A DNA stretch of 64,000 bases, taken from the NCBI RefSeq assembly GCF_007993865.1, contig NZ_VIUH01000011.1, positions 1 through 64,000 of the forward strand, written 5' to 3'. Source of the DNA: Pseudomonas sp. SJZ079 (GTDB lineage: Bacteria; Pseudomonadota; Gammaproteobacteria; Pseudomonadales; Pseudomonadaceae). Under the pieces are notes generated by a model. The model had not been told where the DNA came from and ran no database searches. It worked only from the letters and a program-made list of their open reading frames with translations. The first letter of the stretch is position 1; each line of letters begins with the position of its first letter. Below, in pieces: positions 56,614 to 64,000 of the stretch. A program made the translations under genes and the position numbers.

Positions 56614-57807
56614 TCAAGCGTTGGGCTCTCGATGGCTGCCGAGTAAGCTGTCGACCGTAGGTACGCGCGTCTCGCTTTCCATCTGTGCGTCGTGTTCGAT
56701 CTGGTGGCTGAAGCGCTCCAGCGAGCCTTGCGCGGGTTGTGCATCGCTGGCGAACACCGGCGGGCTGAGCAGGTAGGCACTGAGCAGGCGGGTCAGTGCG
56801 GTCAGGCTGTCGATATGGGTGCGCTCATAACCATGGGTGCCATCGCAGCCGAAGGCCAGCAGGGCGGTCCGGATATCGTGGCCGGCGGTGACCGCCGATT
56901 GCGCGTCACTGTGGTAGTAGCGGAACAGGTCACGACGCGCCGGAATGTCGCCCTCACTCGCCAGGCGCAGCAAGTGCCGTGACAGGTGATAGTCGTAAGG
57001 GCCACCGGAGTCCTGCATGGCCACGCTGACGCAGTGTTCGCTGGAGTGTTGGCCCGGCGCCACTGGGGCAATGTCGATGCCGACGAACTCGCTGACATCC
57101 CAGGGCAGGGCGGCCGCGGCGCCGGAGCCGACTTCCTCGGTGATGGTGAAGAGGGGGTGGCAATCGATTTCCGGTTCTATGCCGCTTTCGCGGATCATTT
57201 TCAGCGAGGTCAGCAGCGCCGCCACGCCGGCCTTGTCATCCAGGTGGCGGGCACTGATGTGGCCGCTTTCGGTGAACTCCGGCAGGGGGTCGAAGGCCAC
57301 GAAGTCGCCAATGGCGATGCCCAGCGTTTCGCAATCGGCACGGGTGCTGCAGTAGGCGTCGAGGCGCAGCTCGATGTGGTCCCAACTGATCGGCAGCTCG
57401 TCCACCTGAGTGTTGAAGGCATGCCCGGACGCCAGCAGCGGCAGCACGCTGCCACGCAGTACGCCGTGGTCGGTAAACAGGCTGACGCGGCTGCCCTCGG
57501 CGAAGCGGCTGGACCAGCAACCCACCGCAGCCAAGGTCACGCGGCCGTTGTCCTTGATCTCACGGACGCTGGCGCCGATGGTGTCGAGGTGCGCGGAAAT
57601 GGCGCGGTCGGGACTGCTCTGGCGACCCTTGAGGGTGGCACGGATGGTGCCGCGGCGAGTCAGTTCGAAGGGGATGCCGAGCTCCTCCAGGCGTTCTGCG
57701 ACGTAGCGTACGATGGTGTCGGTGAAGCCGGTCGGGCTGGGGATGGCGAGCATCTCCAGCAGTACTTTCTGCAGGTAGTCGAGATCGGGTTCGGGGAGTT
57801 GCGGCAT
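56614..57807 (-). CDS. M42-family metallopeptidase of the NAGGN osmolyte cluster
   Basis: The 397-residue protein has metal ligands in SAHLDTIGA, ARHLDDKAGV, TITEEVGSGA and GIDIAP, as in M42 aminopeptidases. It is the third gene of the N-acetylglutaminylglutamine amide cluster and matches the PA3461 position. A role in turnover of the dipeptide osmolyte is suggested by context only. AAGGAG lies 7 nt before the ATG. Confidence 0.88.
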   Translation of the reverse strand: MPQLPEPDLDYLQKVLLEMLAIPSPTGFTDTIVRYVAERLEELGIPFELTRRGTIRATLKGRQSSPDRAISAHLDTIGASVREIKDNGRVTLAAVGCWSSRFAEGSRVSLFTDHGVLRGSVLPLLASGHAFNTQVDELPISWDHIELRLDAYCSTRADCETLGIAIGDFVAFDPLPEFTESGHISARHLDDKAGVAALLTSLKMIRESGIEPEIDCHPLFTITEEVGSGAAAALPWDVSEFVGIDIAPVAPGQHSSEHCVSVAMQDSGGPYDYHLSRHLLRLASEGDIPARRDLFRYYHSDAQSAVTAGHDIRTALLAFGCDGTHGYERTHIDSLTALTRLLSAYLLSPPVFASDAQPAQGSLERFSHQIEHDAQMESETRVPTVDSLLGSHREPNA

Positions 57808-57859
57808 AGAGGGCTCCTTGTGGACGGTAGGATTGAGCGTTTAGGTGCCAGCCAAAACC

Positions 57860-57967
57860 GGGTGGGCTGAAGCCCACCCTACAAATAGCATCGGCGCAAC
57901 CCGTAGCCCGGATGCAATCCGGGGAATCGCGGTCCCGGATTGCGCCAAGGCTTATCCAGGCTACGGG
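57860..57967. repeat. Two adjacent intergenic palindromes
   Basis: A 9-bp hairpin GGGTGGGCT-GA-AGCCCACCC (57860-57879) is followed by a cgtagcccggatgcaatccggg...ctacg inverted repeat (57902-57967). They fill the gap between two co-directional genes of the NAGGN cluster. Confidence 0.75.
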
Positions 57968-58019
57968 GCTGCGACTGGATATCGCCAGCAAGCTGGCTCC
58001 TACAGCGGTGGTGATACAG

Positions 58020-59759
58020 TCAGCCGACCACCTGGCTCAGCGGAAAAAGCAAGTCGATAAAGCGTTCAGCCGTCGGTTGGGGTTCATGGTTGGCCAGGCC
58101 GGCACGCTCGTTGGCCTCGATAAACACGTGTTCGGGACGATCCGCCGCCGGTACCAGCAGGTCGAGACCGACCACCGGGATGTCCAGCGCCCGCGCCGCT
58201 TTGACCGCGGCATCGGCCAGTACCGGGTGGAGCATCTCGGTGACGTCCTCCAGGCTGCCGCCGGTGTGCAGGTTGGCGGTCTTGCGCACCGCGAGGTGCT
58301 GCCCCTGCGGCAGGATGCTGTCGTAATCGAGTCCGGCGGCATGCAGGGTGCGCAGGGTTTCCGCGTCCTTGGGAATGCGGCTTTCGCCGCCGGTGGCCGC
58401 TTGCCGGCGGCGGCTTTGCGCGTCGATCAGGTCGCCGATGCTATGCCGGCCATCGCCGATCACCTCGGCCGGACGGCGGATGGCGGCGGCGACCACCTCG
58501 AAGCCAATCACCAGGATGCGCAGGTCGTGTCCTTCGTGAAAGCTTTCGAGCAGGACCCGGCTGTCGAACGGTTTGGCGCGCTCGATGGCGTCCTGCACCT
58601 CGGCTGGAGTGTGCAGGTCGACGGCCACGCCCTGACCCTGTTCACCGTCCACCGGCTTGACCACCACCTGGCCATGTTCGGCGAGGAAGGCGGCGTTCTC
58701 TGCGGCGCTGCCGGCCAGCTGCTGCGCCGGCACGCTCAGGCCGGCGCGGACCAGGGCGCGATGGGTCAGGCGTTTGTCCTGACACAGGGTCATGCTCACG
58801 GCGCTGGTCAGGTCGGTCAGCGATTCGCGGCAGCGAATGCGTCGGCCGCCGTTGCTCAAGGTGAACAGCCCGGCGTCAGCATCGTCGACATGCACTTCGA
58901 TGCCACGGCGCAAGGCCTCGTCGACGATGATTCGCGCATAGGGGTTGAGCTCGGCTTGCGGGCCGGGGCCGAGGAACAGGGTCTGGTTGATGCCGTTCTT
59001 GCGTTTGATGCTGAAGGTTTGCAGCTCGCGAAAGCCCAGCTTGGAATAGAGCCCCTTGGCTTGACGGTTGTCGTGCAGCACCGAGAGGTCGAGGTAACTC
59101 AGGCCGCGGCTCATGAAGTGCTCGATCAGGTGGCGCACCAACACCTCACCGACGCCTGGGCGGCTGCACTGCGGGTCGACCGCCAGGCACCACAGGCTGC
59201 TGCCATTTTCTGGGTCACGGTAGGCTTTCTGGTGATTGAGGCCCATCACGCTGCCGATCACCGCGCCGCTGTCTTCATCTTCAGCCAGCCAATAGGTGGG
59301 GCCGCCTTTATGGCGCGGAGTCAGCTTGGCCGGGTCGATCGGCAGCATGCCGCGCATTTGGTACAGGCAGTTGATCGCCTGCCAGTCCGCAGCGTTTTGC
59401 GCGCGGCGGATGCGGTAGCCGCGAAAGCCGCGGCGCGCCGGACGGTAGTCGCTGAACCACAGGCGCAGGGTGTCCGAGGGGTCGAGAAACAGCTGTTGTG
59501 GCGCTTGCGCCAGCACCTGTTGGGGCGCTGCGACGTACAGGGCGATATCGCGCTCGCCGGGCTGTTCGGTCAGCAGCTCCTGAGCCAGTACCGCAGCGTC
59601 AGGGAAGGTGTGGCCGATCAGCAAGCGGCCCCAACCGCAATGCACCGCCAAGGGCTGACAGAGCTCTGCGTCGCGATCTTCGGCGAAACGCGCCTGCAGG
59701 CGTTCATAAGAGGGGGGCTGGCCGCGCAGCAGGCGTTGATTGAAGGCATTGGCGCGCAT
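58020..59759 (-). CDS. ngg: N-acetylglutaminylglutamine synthetase (GNAT plus ATP-grasp)
   Basis: The 579-residue protein has a GNAT acetyltransferase domain (about 115-265, with LAVDPQCSRPGVGEVLVRHL as the acetyl-CoA loop) and an ATP-grasp ligase domain (about 290-570, with VVVKPVDGEQGQGVAV). The pair fits acetylation and ligation of two glutamines in NAGGN synthesis, as known for Ngg of Sinorhizobium and PA3460. AAGGAAG precedes the ATG. Confidence 0.9.
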   Translation of the reverse strand: MRANAFNQRLLRGQPPSYERLQARFAEDRDAELCQPLAVHCGWGRLLIGHTFPDAAVLAQELLTEQPGERDIALYVAAPQQVLAQAPQQLFLDPSDTLRLWFSDYRPARRGFRGYRIRRAQNAADWQAINCLYQMRGMLPIDPAKLTPRHKGGPTYWLAEDEDSGAVIGSVMGLNHQKAYRDPENGSSLWCLAVDPQCSRPGVGEVLVRHLIEHFMSRGLSYLDLSVLHDNRQAKGLYSKLGFRELQTFSIKRKNGINQTLFLGPGPQAELNPYARIIVDEALRRGIEVHVDDADAGLFTLSNGGRRIRCRESLTDLTSAVSMTLCQDKRLTHRALVRAGLSVPAQQLAGSAAENAAFLAEHGQVVVKPVDGEQGQGVAVDLHTPAEVQDAIERAKPFDSRVLLESFHEGHDLRILVIGFEVVAAAIRRPAEVIGDGRHSIGDLIDAQSRRRQAATGGESRIPKDAETLRTLHAAGLDYDSILPQGQHLAVRKTANLHTGGSLEDVTEMLHPVLADAAVKAARALDIPVVGLDLLVPAADRPEHVFIEANERAGLANHEPQPTAERFIDLLFPLSQVVG

Positions 59760-59827
59760 GGGTGTGCTTCCTTAGCGTTCAGCTGCGCCCGGACAGTGCC
59801 CGGGCGCGTGAATGTAGTCGTGATATC

Positions 59828-59963
59828 CCCGGACTCGGTCCGGGCTGCGACCCTGGTCGAACAATTGCTTAGGCCGTAGGATGGATTAGCGGAGCGTAAT
59901 CCGTCGTTCACTCGCGGCATTTCGCGGTAAACGGTGGAAGCCCCTGCGGGGATTCCACCCTAC
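59828..59963. repeat. Intergenic hairpin and GTAGGATGGA/CCACCCTAC inverted repeat
   Basis: CCCGGAC-TCG-GTCCGGG (59828-59844) is a 7-bp hairpin. From 59874 to 59963 an imperfect inverted element begins CGTAGGATGGATTAGCGG and ends ATTCCACCCTACAG. They occupy the whole gap between the amidotransferase and synthetase genes. Confidence 0.65.
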
Positions 59964-59967
59964 AGTG

Positions 59968-61737
59968 TTACAGGCCTTGCTCACTGAGCCACAGGTTGAG
60001 CGCCGCCATTTGCCACAGCTTGGATCCGCGCAGCGGTGTCAGTTGGCCGTGTGGGTCGGTCAACAAGCGGTCGAGCATGGCCGGGTTGAACAGGCCGCGG
60101 TCCTGGCTCGGGTCGACTAGCAGGTCGCGTACCCAACCCAGCGTCGCGCCTTCCAGGTGCTTGAGGCCGGGCACGGGGAAGTAACCTTTGGGCCGGTCGA
60201 TCACCTCGCTGGGGATGACCTTACGCGCGGCCTCCTTGAGCACGTGCTTGCCGCCGTCTGGCAGCTTGAAGCGCCCGGGAATCCGCGCCGACAGCTCGGC
60301 CAGGCGGTAATCGAGGAACGGTGTGCGCGCCTCCAGGCCCCAGGCCATGGTCATGTTGTCGACGCGTTTGACCGGGTCGTCGACCAGCATCACCGTGCTG
60401 TCCAGGCGTAGCGCCTTGTCCACTGCGGCTATGGCGCCAGGCTGAGCGAAGTGCTGACGGACGAAATCGCCGGCATGGTCGTTGGTCAGCCATTCGGGCT
60501 GTACGCACTCGGCGTATTCGTCGTGCTCGCGGTCGAAGAAGGCCTTGCGGTAAGCGCTGAAGGCATCCTCGGCACCGTCCACCAGTGGGTACCAGTGATA
60601 ACCGGCAAACAGCTCGTCGGCGCCCTGGCCGCTCTGCACCACCTTGCAGTGCTTGGCCACTTCCCGCGAGAGCAGGTAGAAGGCGATGCAGTCGTGGCTG
60701 ACCATCGGTTCGCTCATGGCGCGGAAGGCCGCCGGCAGCTGTTCGAGAATCTCGTGCTCGCCGATGCGCAGCTGATGGTGCTGGGTGTTGAAGCGCTCGG
60801 CGATCAGGTCGGAGTACTGGAACTCGTCACCGCGTTCGCCGCCGGCATCCTGGAAGCCGATGGAGAAGGTCGAGAGGTTTTCCACTCCGGCTTCACGCAG
60901 CAGGCCGACCAGCATGCTCGAGTCGACACCGCCGGACAGCAGCACACCGACATCCACCGCCGCGCGCTGACGAATCGACACCGCCTCGCGCATGCCATCG
61001 AGCACCTTGTCGCGCCATTCATCCAGGCCAAAGGAGATTTCATCGCGCTGCGGGCCGTAGTCGAGCTGCCACCAGCTCTGCTGCTCGCAGTTGCCCTGGG
61101 CGTCGAAGCGCATCCAGCTGGCCGGTGGCAGTTTTTCGACGCCAGCCAGGATGGTGCGGGGTGCCGGTACTACGGCATGGAAGTTCAGGTAATGGTTCAG
61201 CGCGATCGGGTCCAGCGCCTTGCTGATGTCGCCGCCTTGCAGCAGTGCCGGCAGGCTGGAGGCGAAGCGCAGGCGTTGGCCGGTGCGCGACAGGTACAGC
61301 GGCTTGACGCCGAGGCGGTCGCGGGCAATGAACAGTTGCTGCGTGTCGCGCTCCCACACCGCGAAGGCGAACATGCCGTTGAGCTTCGGCAGCAAGTCGG
61401 TGCCCCAGGCGTGGTAGCCCTTGAGCAGCACCTCGGTATCGCCGCCGGAGAAGAAGCGGTAGCCGAGGGCTTCCAGCTCGCTGCGCAGTTCCGGGTAATT
61501 GTAGATGGCGCCGTTGAACACCATGGACAGGCCGAGATCGCTGTCGATCATCGGCTGGCCGGACGCTTCGGCGAGATCCATGATCTTCAGCCGACGGTGG
61601 CCGAGGGCAACTGGCCCCTGACTGTGGAAGCCATGCGCGTCTGGACCGCGCGGGGCTAAATGATGGGTGATCCGCTCGACTGCAGCCAGGTCGGCCGGTC
61701 GTTGATCAAAGCGTAGTTCTCCAGCTATTCCGCACAT
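59968..61737 (-). CDS. asnO: N-acetylglutaminylglutamine amidotransferase (asparagine synthetase-like)
   Basis: The 589-residue protein starts MCGIAGELRF, with Cys2 as the class II glutaminase nucleophile, so the start at 61737 is required and the longer frame to 61818 is wrong. HHLAPRGPDAHG and SMVFNGAIYNYPEL belong to the glutaminase domain. GVLLSGGVDSSMLVGLL (about residue 262-278) is the ATP-pyrophosphatase loop of AsnB-type synthetases. It amidates the dipeptide to NAGGN (AsnO, PA3459). AAGGAA precedes the ATG. Confidence 0.92.
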   Translation of the reverse strand: MCGIAGELRFDQRPADLAAVERITHHLAPRGPDAHGFHSQGPVALGHRRLKIMDLAEASGQPMIDSDLGLSMVFNGAIYNYPELRSELEALGYRFFSGGDTEVLLKGYHAWGTDLLPKLNGMFAFAVWERDTQQLFIARDRLGVKPLYLSRTGQRLRFASSLPALLQGGDISKALDPIALNHYLNFHAVVPAPRTILAGVEKLPPASWMRFDAQGNCEQQSWWQLDYGPQRDEISFGLDEWRDKVLDGMREAVSIRQRAAVDVGVLLSGGVDSSMLVGLLREAGVENLSTFSIGFQDAGGERGDEFQYSDLIAERFNTQHHQLRIGEHEILEQLPAAFRAMSEPMVSHDCIAFYLLSREVAKHCKVVQSGQGADELFAGYHWYPLVDGAEDAFSAYRKAFFDREHDEYAECVQPEWLTNDHAGDFVRQHFAQPGAIAAVDKALRLDSTVMLVDDPVKRVDNMTMAWGLEARTPFLDYRLAELSARIPGRFKLPDGGKHVLKEAARKVIPSEVIDRPKGYFPVPGLKHLEGATLGWVRDLLVDPSQDRGLFNPAMLDRLLTDPHGQLTPLRGSKLWQMAALNLWLSEQGL

Positions 61738-61794
61738 AGGGTTCCTTACCGGTGTTGCCGTTGGGGAGTGGTCCGGGCTTGCCGAACCGTGTAC

Positions 61795-61823
61795 ATGTGA
61801 ACAAAAAAATGCTTTCATGTCAA
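61795..61823 (-). promoter_or_regulatory. Putative promoter of the NAGGN operon
   Basis: On the minus strand TTGACA (61823-61818) is followed after 17 bp by TCACAT (61800-61795), a 3-of-6 match to the -10 consensus. The site lies in the 113-bp gap to the divergent MarR gene, so the regulator could bind here. Osmotic control is known for the homologous genes. Confidence 0.4.
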
Positions 61824-61850
61824 AGTTAAATAGTTACTGTGTATAGGCTT

Positions 61851-62324
61851 ATGGACAATAAAATAGTTTCTACTGAAATAGATTTGTCATCTGTCATCGC
61901 ATTTGAAATGCCACTGTTTCAGGCCATGCGGCGACTGCAGCAAGCTGGGGAAGTACATGCCAAGCGCCTGAGCCGCTTCGGCGGGCTGACCCCCATGCAG
62001 TTGATGATCTTGCGCGTGCTGGCCGGCGAGGCGCGGCTGACCGCGAGCGACCTCAGTGGTCGGGTCAGCCTGACGGCCGCGACCCTGTCGGGAATGCTCG
62101 ACCGTCTGGAGGAGCGTGGGCTGCTGCAGCGCCAGCGTGACGATAAGGATCGCCGCCGCCACTGGTTGCTACTCAGCGATGCCGGGCGCGAGCTGATGCA
62201 GCAGGCGCCAACCTTGCTGCCGCCGGAATTTCGTCAGCACTTTGCCAGCCTGAGCGATTGGGAGCGGCACAGCCTGACCGCCGCGCTGTTGCGCGCGGCG
62301 GAACTGTGCGGTGAAGTCGAGTAG
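61851..62324 (+). CDS. MarR-family transcriptional regulator
   Basis: The 157-residue protein has a winged helix-turn-helix (LTASDLSGRVSLTAATLSGML, then RLEERGLLQRQRDDKDRR with the wing Arg and Asp residues). It is divergent from the NAGGN operon and equals PA3458 in position, so it probably regulates that operon. ATG at 61851 is used; GTG at 61839 would add four residues. Confidence 0.88.
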   Translation: MDNKIVSTEIDLSSVIAFEMPLFQAMRRLQQAGEVHAKRLSRFGGLTPMQLMILRVLAGEARLTASDLSGRVSLTAATLSGMLDRLEERGLLQRQRDDKDRRRHWLLLSDAGRELMQQAPTLLPPEFRQHFASLSDWERHSLTAALLRAAELCGEVE

Positions 62325-62326
62325 TT

Positions 62327-63019
62327 TTATTTCTGCCCGCAGGCGCGGTTGGCCGGCACGGCGATGTCCATCAGTTTCGGGTCGGGCAGTTTCAGCTCCG
62401 CCATCAGCGCGGCATAGGCACGGGCGTTGGTAACTTGCAGGCGTGGGTTGTGCGCTGCTTCTTCGGCGATGCTCGAACGGGTCCAGCCGTGATAGTCATG
62501 GGCCGGCCACACCTCGGTGTCGCCGGGCAGTCCCAGTAAGCGTTGCAGGCTGGCCCATTGCTCGCGGGCGTCGCCGTTCTGCAAGTCGGTGCGGCCAGTG
62601 CCGCGGATCAGCAGGGTGTCGCCGCTGAACAGTTTGATCGGCCGGCCATTTGCCGCGGGTAGCAGAAAGCAGTAGGAGTCATCCGTATGGCCCGGGGTGA
62701 ACCAAACCGTCAGGACGTAATTGCCGAATGGCAGGTGATCGCCGTCGGTGAAGACAAAGCTGGCGCAGGTGCTGGCGCTCTGCTCGCCAAGGCCGCTGCG
62801 GCAACCGGTTGCGCTGCGCAGATCACCCAGCGCGGTGATGTGATCGGCATGGGTGTGGGTGTCCAGGGCCAGAGTCAGGCGCAGATTGAGTTCGCCGAGC
62901 AGGCGCAGGTAATCGGCCTGTTTATCCTTGACCGGATCAATCAGTACGGCTTCGCCTGCATCTGCCAGCAGGTAGGTGTAGGTCGAGCTGGTGCTATCGA
63001 ATAACTGTCGAAAGAGCAT
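62327..63019 (-). CDS. MBL-fold hydrolase, persulfide dioxygenase (ETHE1)-like
   Basis: The 230-residue protein has the metal motif DTHTHADH (about residue 53-60), TPGHTDDS and GDTLLIRGTGRTDLQ, with YPAHDY-like WPAHDYHG, all typical of ETHE1/Blh persulfide dioxygenases, which oxidise glutathione persulfide to sulfite. The start at 63019 is set by GGAGGT 7 nt upstream. It ends 2 bp from the convergent MarR gene. Confidence 0.88.
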   Translation of the reverse strand: MLFRQLFDSTSSTYTYLLADAGEAVLIDPVKDKQADYLRLLGELNLRLTLALDTHTHADHITALGDLRSATGCRSGLGEQSASTCASFVFTDGDHLPFGNYVLTVWFTPGHTDDSYCFLLPAANGRPIKLFSGDTLLIRGTGRTDLQNGDAREQWASLQRLLGLPGDTEVWPAHDYHGWTRSSIAEEAAHNPRLQVTNARAYAALMAELKLPDPKLMDIAVPANRACGQK

Positions 63020-63064
63020 TTCAGGCACCTCCAAAGCGCTTCTGGCTGGTCAGTTGGAGTCTGA

Positions 63065-63280
63065 TTAGGACCAGCGGGGCGAATCAGGGTTGCAGCCAAT
63101 GATCGCCCGAAATTGAGCCAGATTGTTGCCGAGCAAGACGCCTAATGCGCCGCCAGCACTCAGGCCGGTGAGCCGTTGCGGCGAAAGGTGCGCGTGCTGA
63201 AGATGGCGCGCCACCGCCAGCAACACCGGCATGGCGGTGGCCATACCGGCGAGTTGGGCCATTGAGATGAACCATAGCAA
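63065..63280 (-). CDS. Small hypothetical membrane-like protein
   Basis: A 71-codon frame upstream of the MBL gene encodes a hydrophobic start (MAQLAGMATAMPVLLAVA) and a second apolar stretch (LSAGGALGVLLGNNLA). No family is recognised. A start at 63262 is equally likely. Opposite-strand frames in the same place look like shadows, so this is only a weak call. Confidence 0.3.
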   Translation of the reverse strand: MLWFISMAQLAGMATAMPVLLAVARHLQHAHLSPQRLTGLSAGGALGVLLGNNLAQFRAIIGCNPDSPRWS

Positions 63281-63373
63281 AGTCAGTGTGCTGAAAAACC
63301 TACCGCGTTGCCTGTCAGCCTTGATCAGCCGATGCCCGGGGCGGGGTGCAAAGGCTTGCTCGGCAGCGGGTCC

Positions 63374-64000
63374 TCAGCCGTTGCGGATCAGCTTGCGCAG
63401 GGCAAAACGATTGGGGTGGCAGGCTTCGGCCACCTCGCGCGGCAATGGCAGTGGCTCGTCATTCAGCCAGGCGGCGATCAACTCGCCGGACAGCGGTGCG
63501 CTGATCAGCCCGCGCGAGCCGTGACCGCTGTTGACATACAGGCCGTCGAGCCAGGGGCAGGGGGTGTCCGGCACTTGCCGGGCATCCTTGCCGAGTACCG
63601 CGTAGGCCAGATCGAAGGGTTCGCGATCGGCCAGGGGGCCGACGATCGGCAGGTAGTCCGGGCTGGTGCAGCGAAAGGCCGCTCGACCTTCGAGCTGCTC
63701 CGGGTTGTAGTGGCTGCTGCGCAAACGCTCGGCCAGGTCACTGGAGATTTCCTCGAGTAGTCCCAGGTTGCTTGCGTGTTCGGCGCTATTGACGCGCAGG
63801 TCGTCGCTGTTGAAGTCGAAGCTGGCGCCCAGTGTGTGCTCGCCTTGACGGGCCGGGGCGATGTAGCCTTCGGCGCAGACTACGGTGCCCAGCACCGCGC
63901 TCCGTGGGGTGGCGGGCAGGCAGCTGATCTGGCCGCGAATGCGCTTGAGCGGCAACTCGGCGCTGTAAGGGAAGCGCTTGATCTCGGCGGCGCCGGCCAG
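63374..64000 (-). CDS. mnmC: MnmC bifunctional tRNA-modification enzyme, C-terminal part (partial)
   Basis: The reading frame is open to the window edge, so the start lies beyond 64000. The visible 208 residues contain RFPYSAELPLKRIRGQISC, GYIAPARQGEHTLGASFD, RCTSPDYLPIVGPL and GHGSRGLISAPLSGELIA, typical of the FAD-dependent oxidase domain of MnmC. This domain removes the carboxymethyl group of cmnm5s2U34 in tRNA; the methyltransferase domain would be upstream. Confidence 0.9.
   Translation of the reverse strand: MAGAAEIKRFPYSAELPLKRIRGQISCLPATPRSAVLGTVVCAEGYIAPARQGEHTLGASFDFNSDDLRVNSAEHASNLGLLEEISSDLAERLRSSHYNPEQLEGRAAFRCTSPDYLPIVGPLADREPFDLAYAVLGKDARQVPDTPCPWLDGLYVNSGHGSRGLISAPLSGELIAAWLNDEPLPLPREVAEACHPNRFALRKLIRNG

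Noticed and set aside
57912..59879. 655-codon open frame on the plus strand
   Set aside because: It lies antisense to the N-acetylglutaminylglutamine synthetase, whose GNAT and ATP-grasp motifs are clear. It also runs through intergenic palindromes.
60451..61659. 402-codon open frame on the plus strand
   Set aside because: Antisense shadow of the asparagine synthetase-like gene, with low-complexity composition and no motif.

Overview
The window is chromosomal DNA from a Pseudomonas-type gammaproteobacterium. The evidence is the wbpL-wbpM end of an O-antigen locus, a set of N-acetylglutaminylglutamine amide (NAGGN) osmolyte genes arranged as in P. aeruginosa PA3458-PA3462, REP-type GTGGGAGC palindromes and high-GC codon use in the housekeeping parts. 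The species cannot be fixed from the sequence. No rRNA, tRNA or CRISPR array was seen.

Region 1 (1-11.7 kb) holds the last 62 codons of one secreted RTX protein and then a complete 3444-residue RTX protein with two animal-type haem peroxidase domains. The second resembles MopA, a manganese-oxidising peroxidase family. The two genes share nearly the same 3' end and terminator. The complete gene has a good sigma70-type promoter far upstream, a leader of about 385 nt with several hairpins, and a terminator-like stem just before its ribosome binding site.

Region 2 (11.8-31.8 kb) is the first half of a surface polysaccharide locus. It starts with a decayed rmlB remnant. It then has an epimerase, two GT2 glycosyltransferases, a stand-alone APS kinase (CysC), the ABC exporter Wzm/Wzt, four sulfotransferase-like genes, methyltransferases, and a 1587-residue fusion (methyltransferase, 17 x 14-residue coiled coil, GT2, GT4, methyltransferase-like). 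GDP-D-rhamnose genes (manC, gmd, rmd) close it. Together these suggest a sulfated, methylated, ABC-exported glycan. CysC would supply PAPS, and the fusion protein may build and measure the chain.

Region 3 (32.0-49.1 kb) begins with a broken IS3-family element. It continues with a methyltransferase and a Wzx/Wzy-type O-antigen set: wzx, a GT2, wzy, an epimerase, two GT4 enzymes, wbjC-wbjB-wbjD for UDP-L-FucNAc, a WbpV/WbjF-like reductase, wbpL and wbpM. The locus therefore carries parts for both export routes, like the P. aeruginosa A-band and B-band but side by side. The central genes at about 18-28 kb and 33-38 kb are clearly richer in A+T than the flanks, which fits horizontal acquisition.

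Region 4 (49.2-64 kb) is ordinary Pseudomonas core: a DUF2784 protein, an SDR oxidoreductase, an MFS transporter of the CynX type, a conserved hypothetical, yheU, a 7TM-DISM hybrid histidine kinase, the NAGGN genes with a divergent MarR regulator, a persulfide-dioxygenase-like MBL hydrolase, and the C-terminal part of mnmC running off the end. Several strong intergenic palindromes lie here.
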